Below are positions 5,522 to 5,753 of a stretch of 5,753 bases of DNA, piece after piece. The notes below the pieces were generated by a model. The model ran no database searches. It was given only the letters and a program-made list of their open reading frames with translations, and was not told the DNA's origin. Source of the DNA: Cyanobacteria bacterium UBA9579 (lineage in GTDB: Bacteria; Cyanobacteriota; Vampirovibrionia; Gastranaerophilales; UBA9579); assembly GCA_003499585.1 (NCBI GenBank), contig DNSU01000120.1, positions 3,648 to 9,400 on the forward strand. Reading direction: 5' to 3'. Made by a program: the position numbers and the translations under genes. How positions within the stretch are numbered: the stretch's first letter is position 1; each line of letters opens with the position of its first letter.

Positions 5522-5753
5522 TTTTTATTGGGTATTTTTAGACTATTGGCAAGGGAAATAGCGTTTTTGGTTTTAATTAAATTCTTGCAAAAACTGGTGG
5601 GTATTGGATTTTAGCCATATTATTTTGACATGGATTAGCTGAAAATATTCAAAACAAAAGGATTTTAGAAAGTGGCCACATAGGCTACAGGAATTATAAA
5701 ATTATCAAGGTTCTAACTTTATCATTATAAAGTATTATTTCCCGTCCGTCTGG

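Larger units (their letters stand above)
5433..5753. other. Intergenic stretch after smpB with no recognisable gene
   Basis: This 321-base stretch has no open frame with a credible start and ribosome site on either strand. I looked for tRNA T-arms, the tmRNA 5' end and conserved RNase P RNA segments and found none. It holds an AT-rich hairpin (5460-5489), three phased TTTGCA repeats (5491-5518), a perfect TTGACA (5625-5630) with only a poor -10 after it, and a short hairpin with one G-T pair (5672-5677 with 5683-5688). On the minus strand a 42-codon stop-free frame without a start runs from about 5606 to 5478; its Lys/Gln/Cys-rich end could be debris of a gene or chance. Confidence 0.6.

Noticed and set aside
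5625..5653. A perfect TTGACA that could start a plus-strand promoter
   Set aside because: The best -10 nearby is TATTCA at 15 bp, a poor match, and no gene start follows within the window.
5631..5728. A short plus-strand stop-free frame reading HGLAENIQNKR onward
   Set aside because: It has no start codon after the preceding stop, no ribosome site and no family resemblance, and is too short to call a pseudogene.
5433..5753. tRNA or tmRNA gene after smpB
   Set aside because: No T-arm GTTCRANNC with pairing flanks, no acceptor stem and no tmRNA 5' or tag-coding sequence could be found. GGTTCTAAC (5709-5717) has no pairing arms.

Overview
The window is AT-rich bacterial chromosome with housekeeping genes and no sign of a plasmid, a CRISPR array or an intact mobile element. 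The likeliest source is a relative of Cyanobacteria, in the Melainabacteria/Vampirovibrionia (Gastranaerophilales) range. The reasons are the low GC content, a GyrA whose C-terminal blade-1 motif has the '[10 protein letters not shown]' form that I recall from cyanobacterial GyrA rather than the classical GyrA-box, and lineage-specific small genes. This placement is an inference from recalled family sequences, not from a search.

Layout, left to right. 1-719 (minus): the N-terminal 239 codons of coaBC (dfp), cut by the window edge, with the whole decarboxylase domain and the start of the ligase domain. 787-823: a strong hairpin terminator for gyrA. 835-3390 (minus): complete gyrA, starting at TTG, with an acidic tail containing a 42-bp tandem duplication. 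3492-3529: a perfect 38-bp palindrome, probably the terminator of the next gene. 3578-4201 (minus): a predicted exported protein with an HEAVH zinc-metallopeptidase motif. 4351-4383: a hairpin terminator overlapping the stop codon of the next gene. 4382-4858 (minus): a two-zinc-knuckle protein with a helix-turn-helix-like middle, resembling the YvyF/TIGR03826 family, also starting at TTG. 4859-4976: an AT-rich divergent promoter region. 4977-5432 (plus): smpB. 5433-5753: no recognisable gene, but a hairpin and three TTTGCA repeats exactly 11 bp apart.

The genes look independently transcribed. Hairpins separate gyrA, the HEXXH gene and the zinc-knuckle gene, and smpB is divergent, so there is no long operon. 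The functions are unrelated housekeeping ones: coenzyme A synthesis (CoaBC), DNA supercoiling (GyrA) and rescue of stalled ribosomes (SmpB with tmRNA; no tmRNA gene is visible here). The two unnamed proteins are the least explained coding content. An 11-base motif, ATCGGATAATT, lies in the sense orientation upstream of both gyrA and smpB and may mark a shared promoter type.

I see no convincing new multi-gene system. The best leads are the HEXXH exported protein, the orphan YvyF-like protein, the duplicated GyrA tail and the helically phased repeats after smpB.
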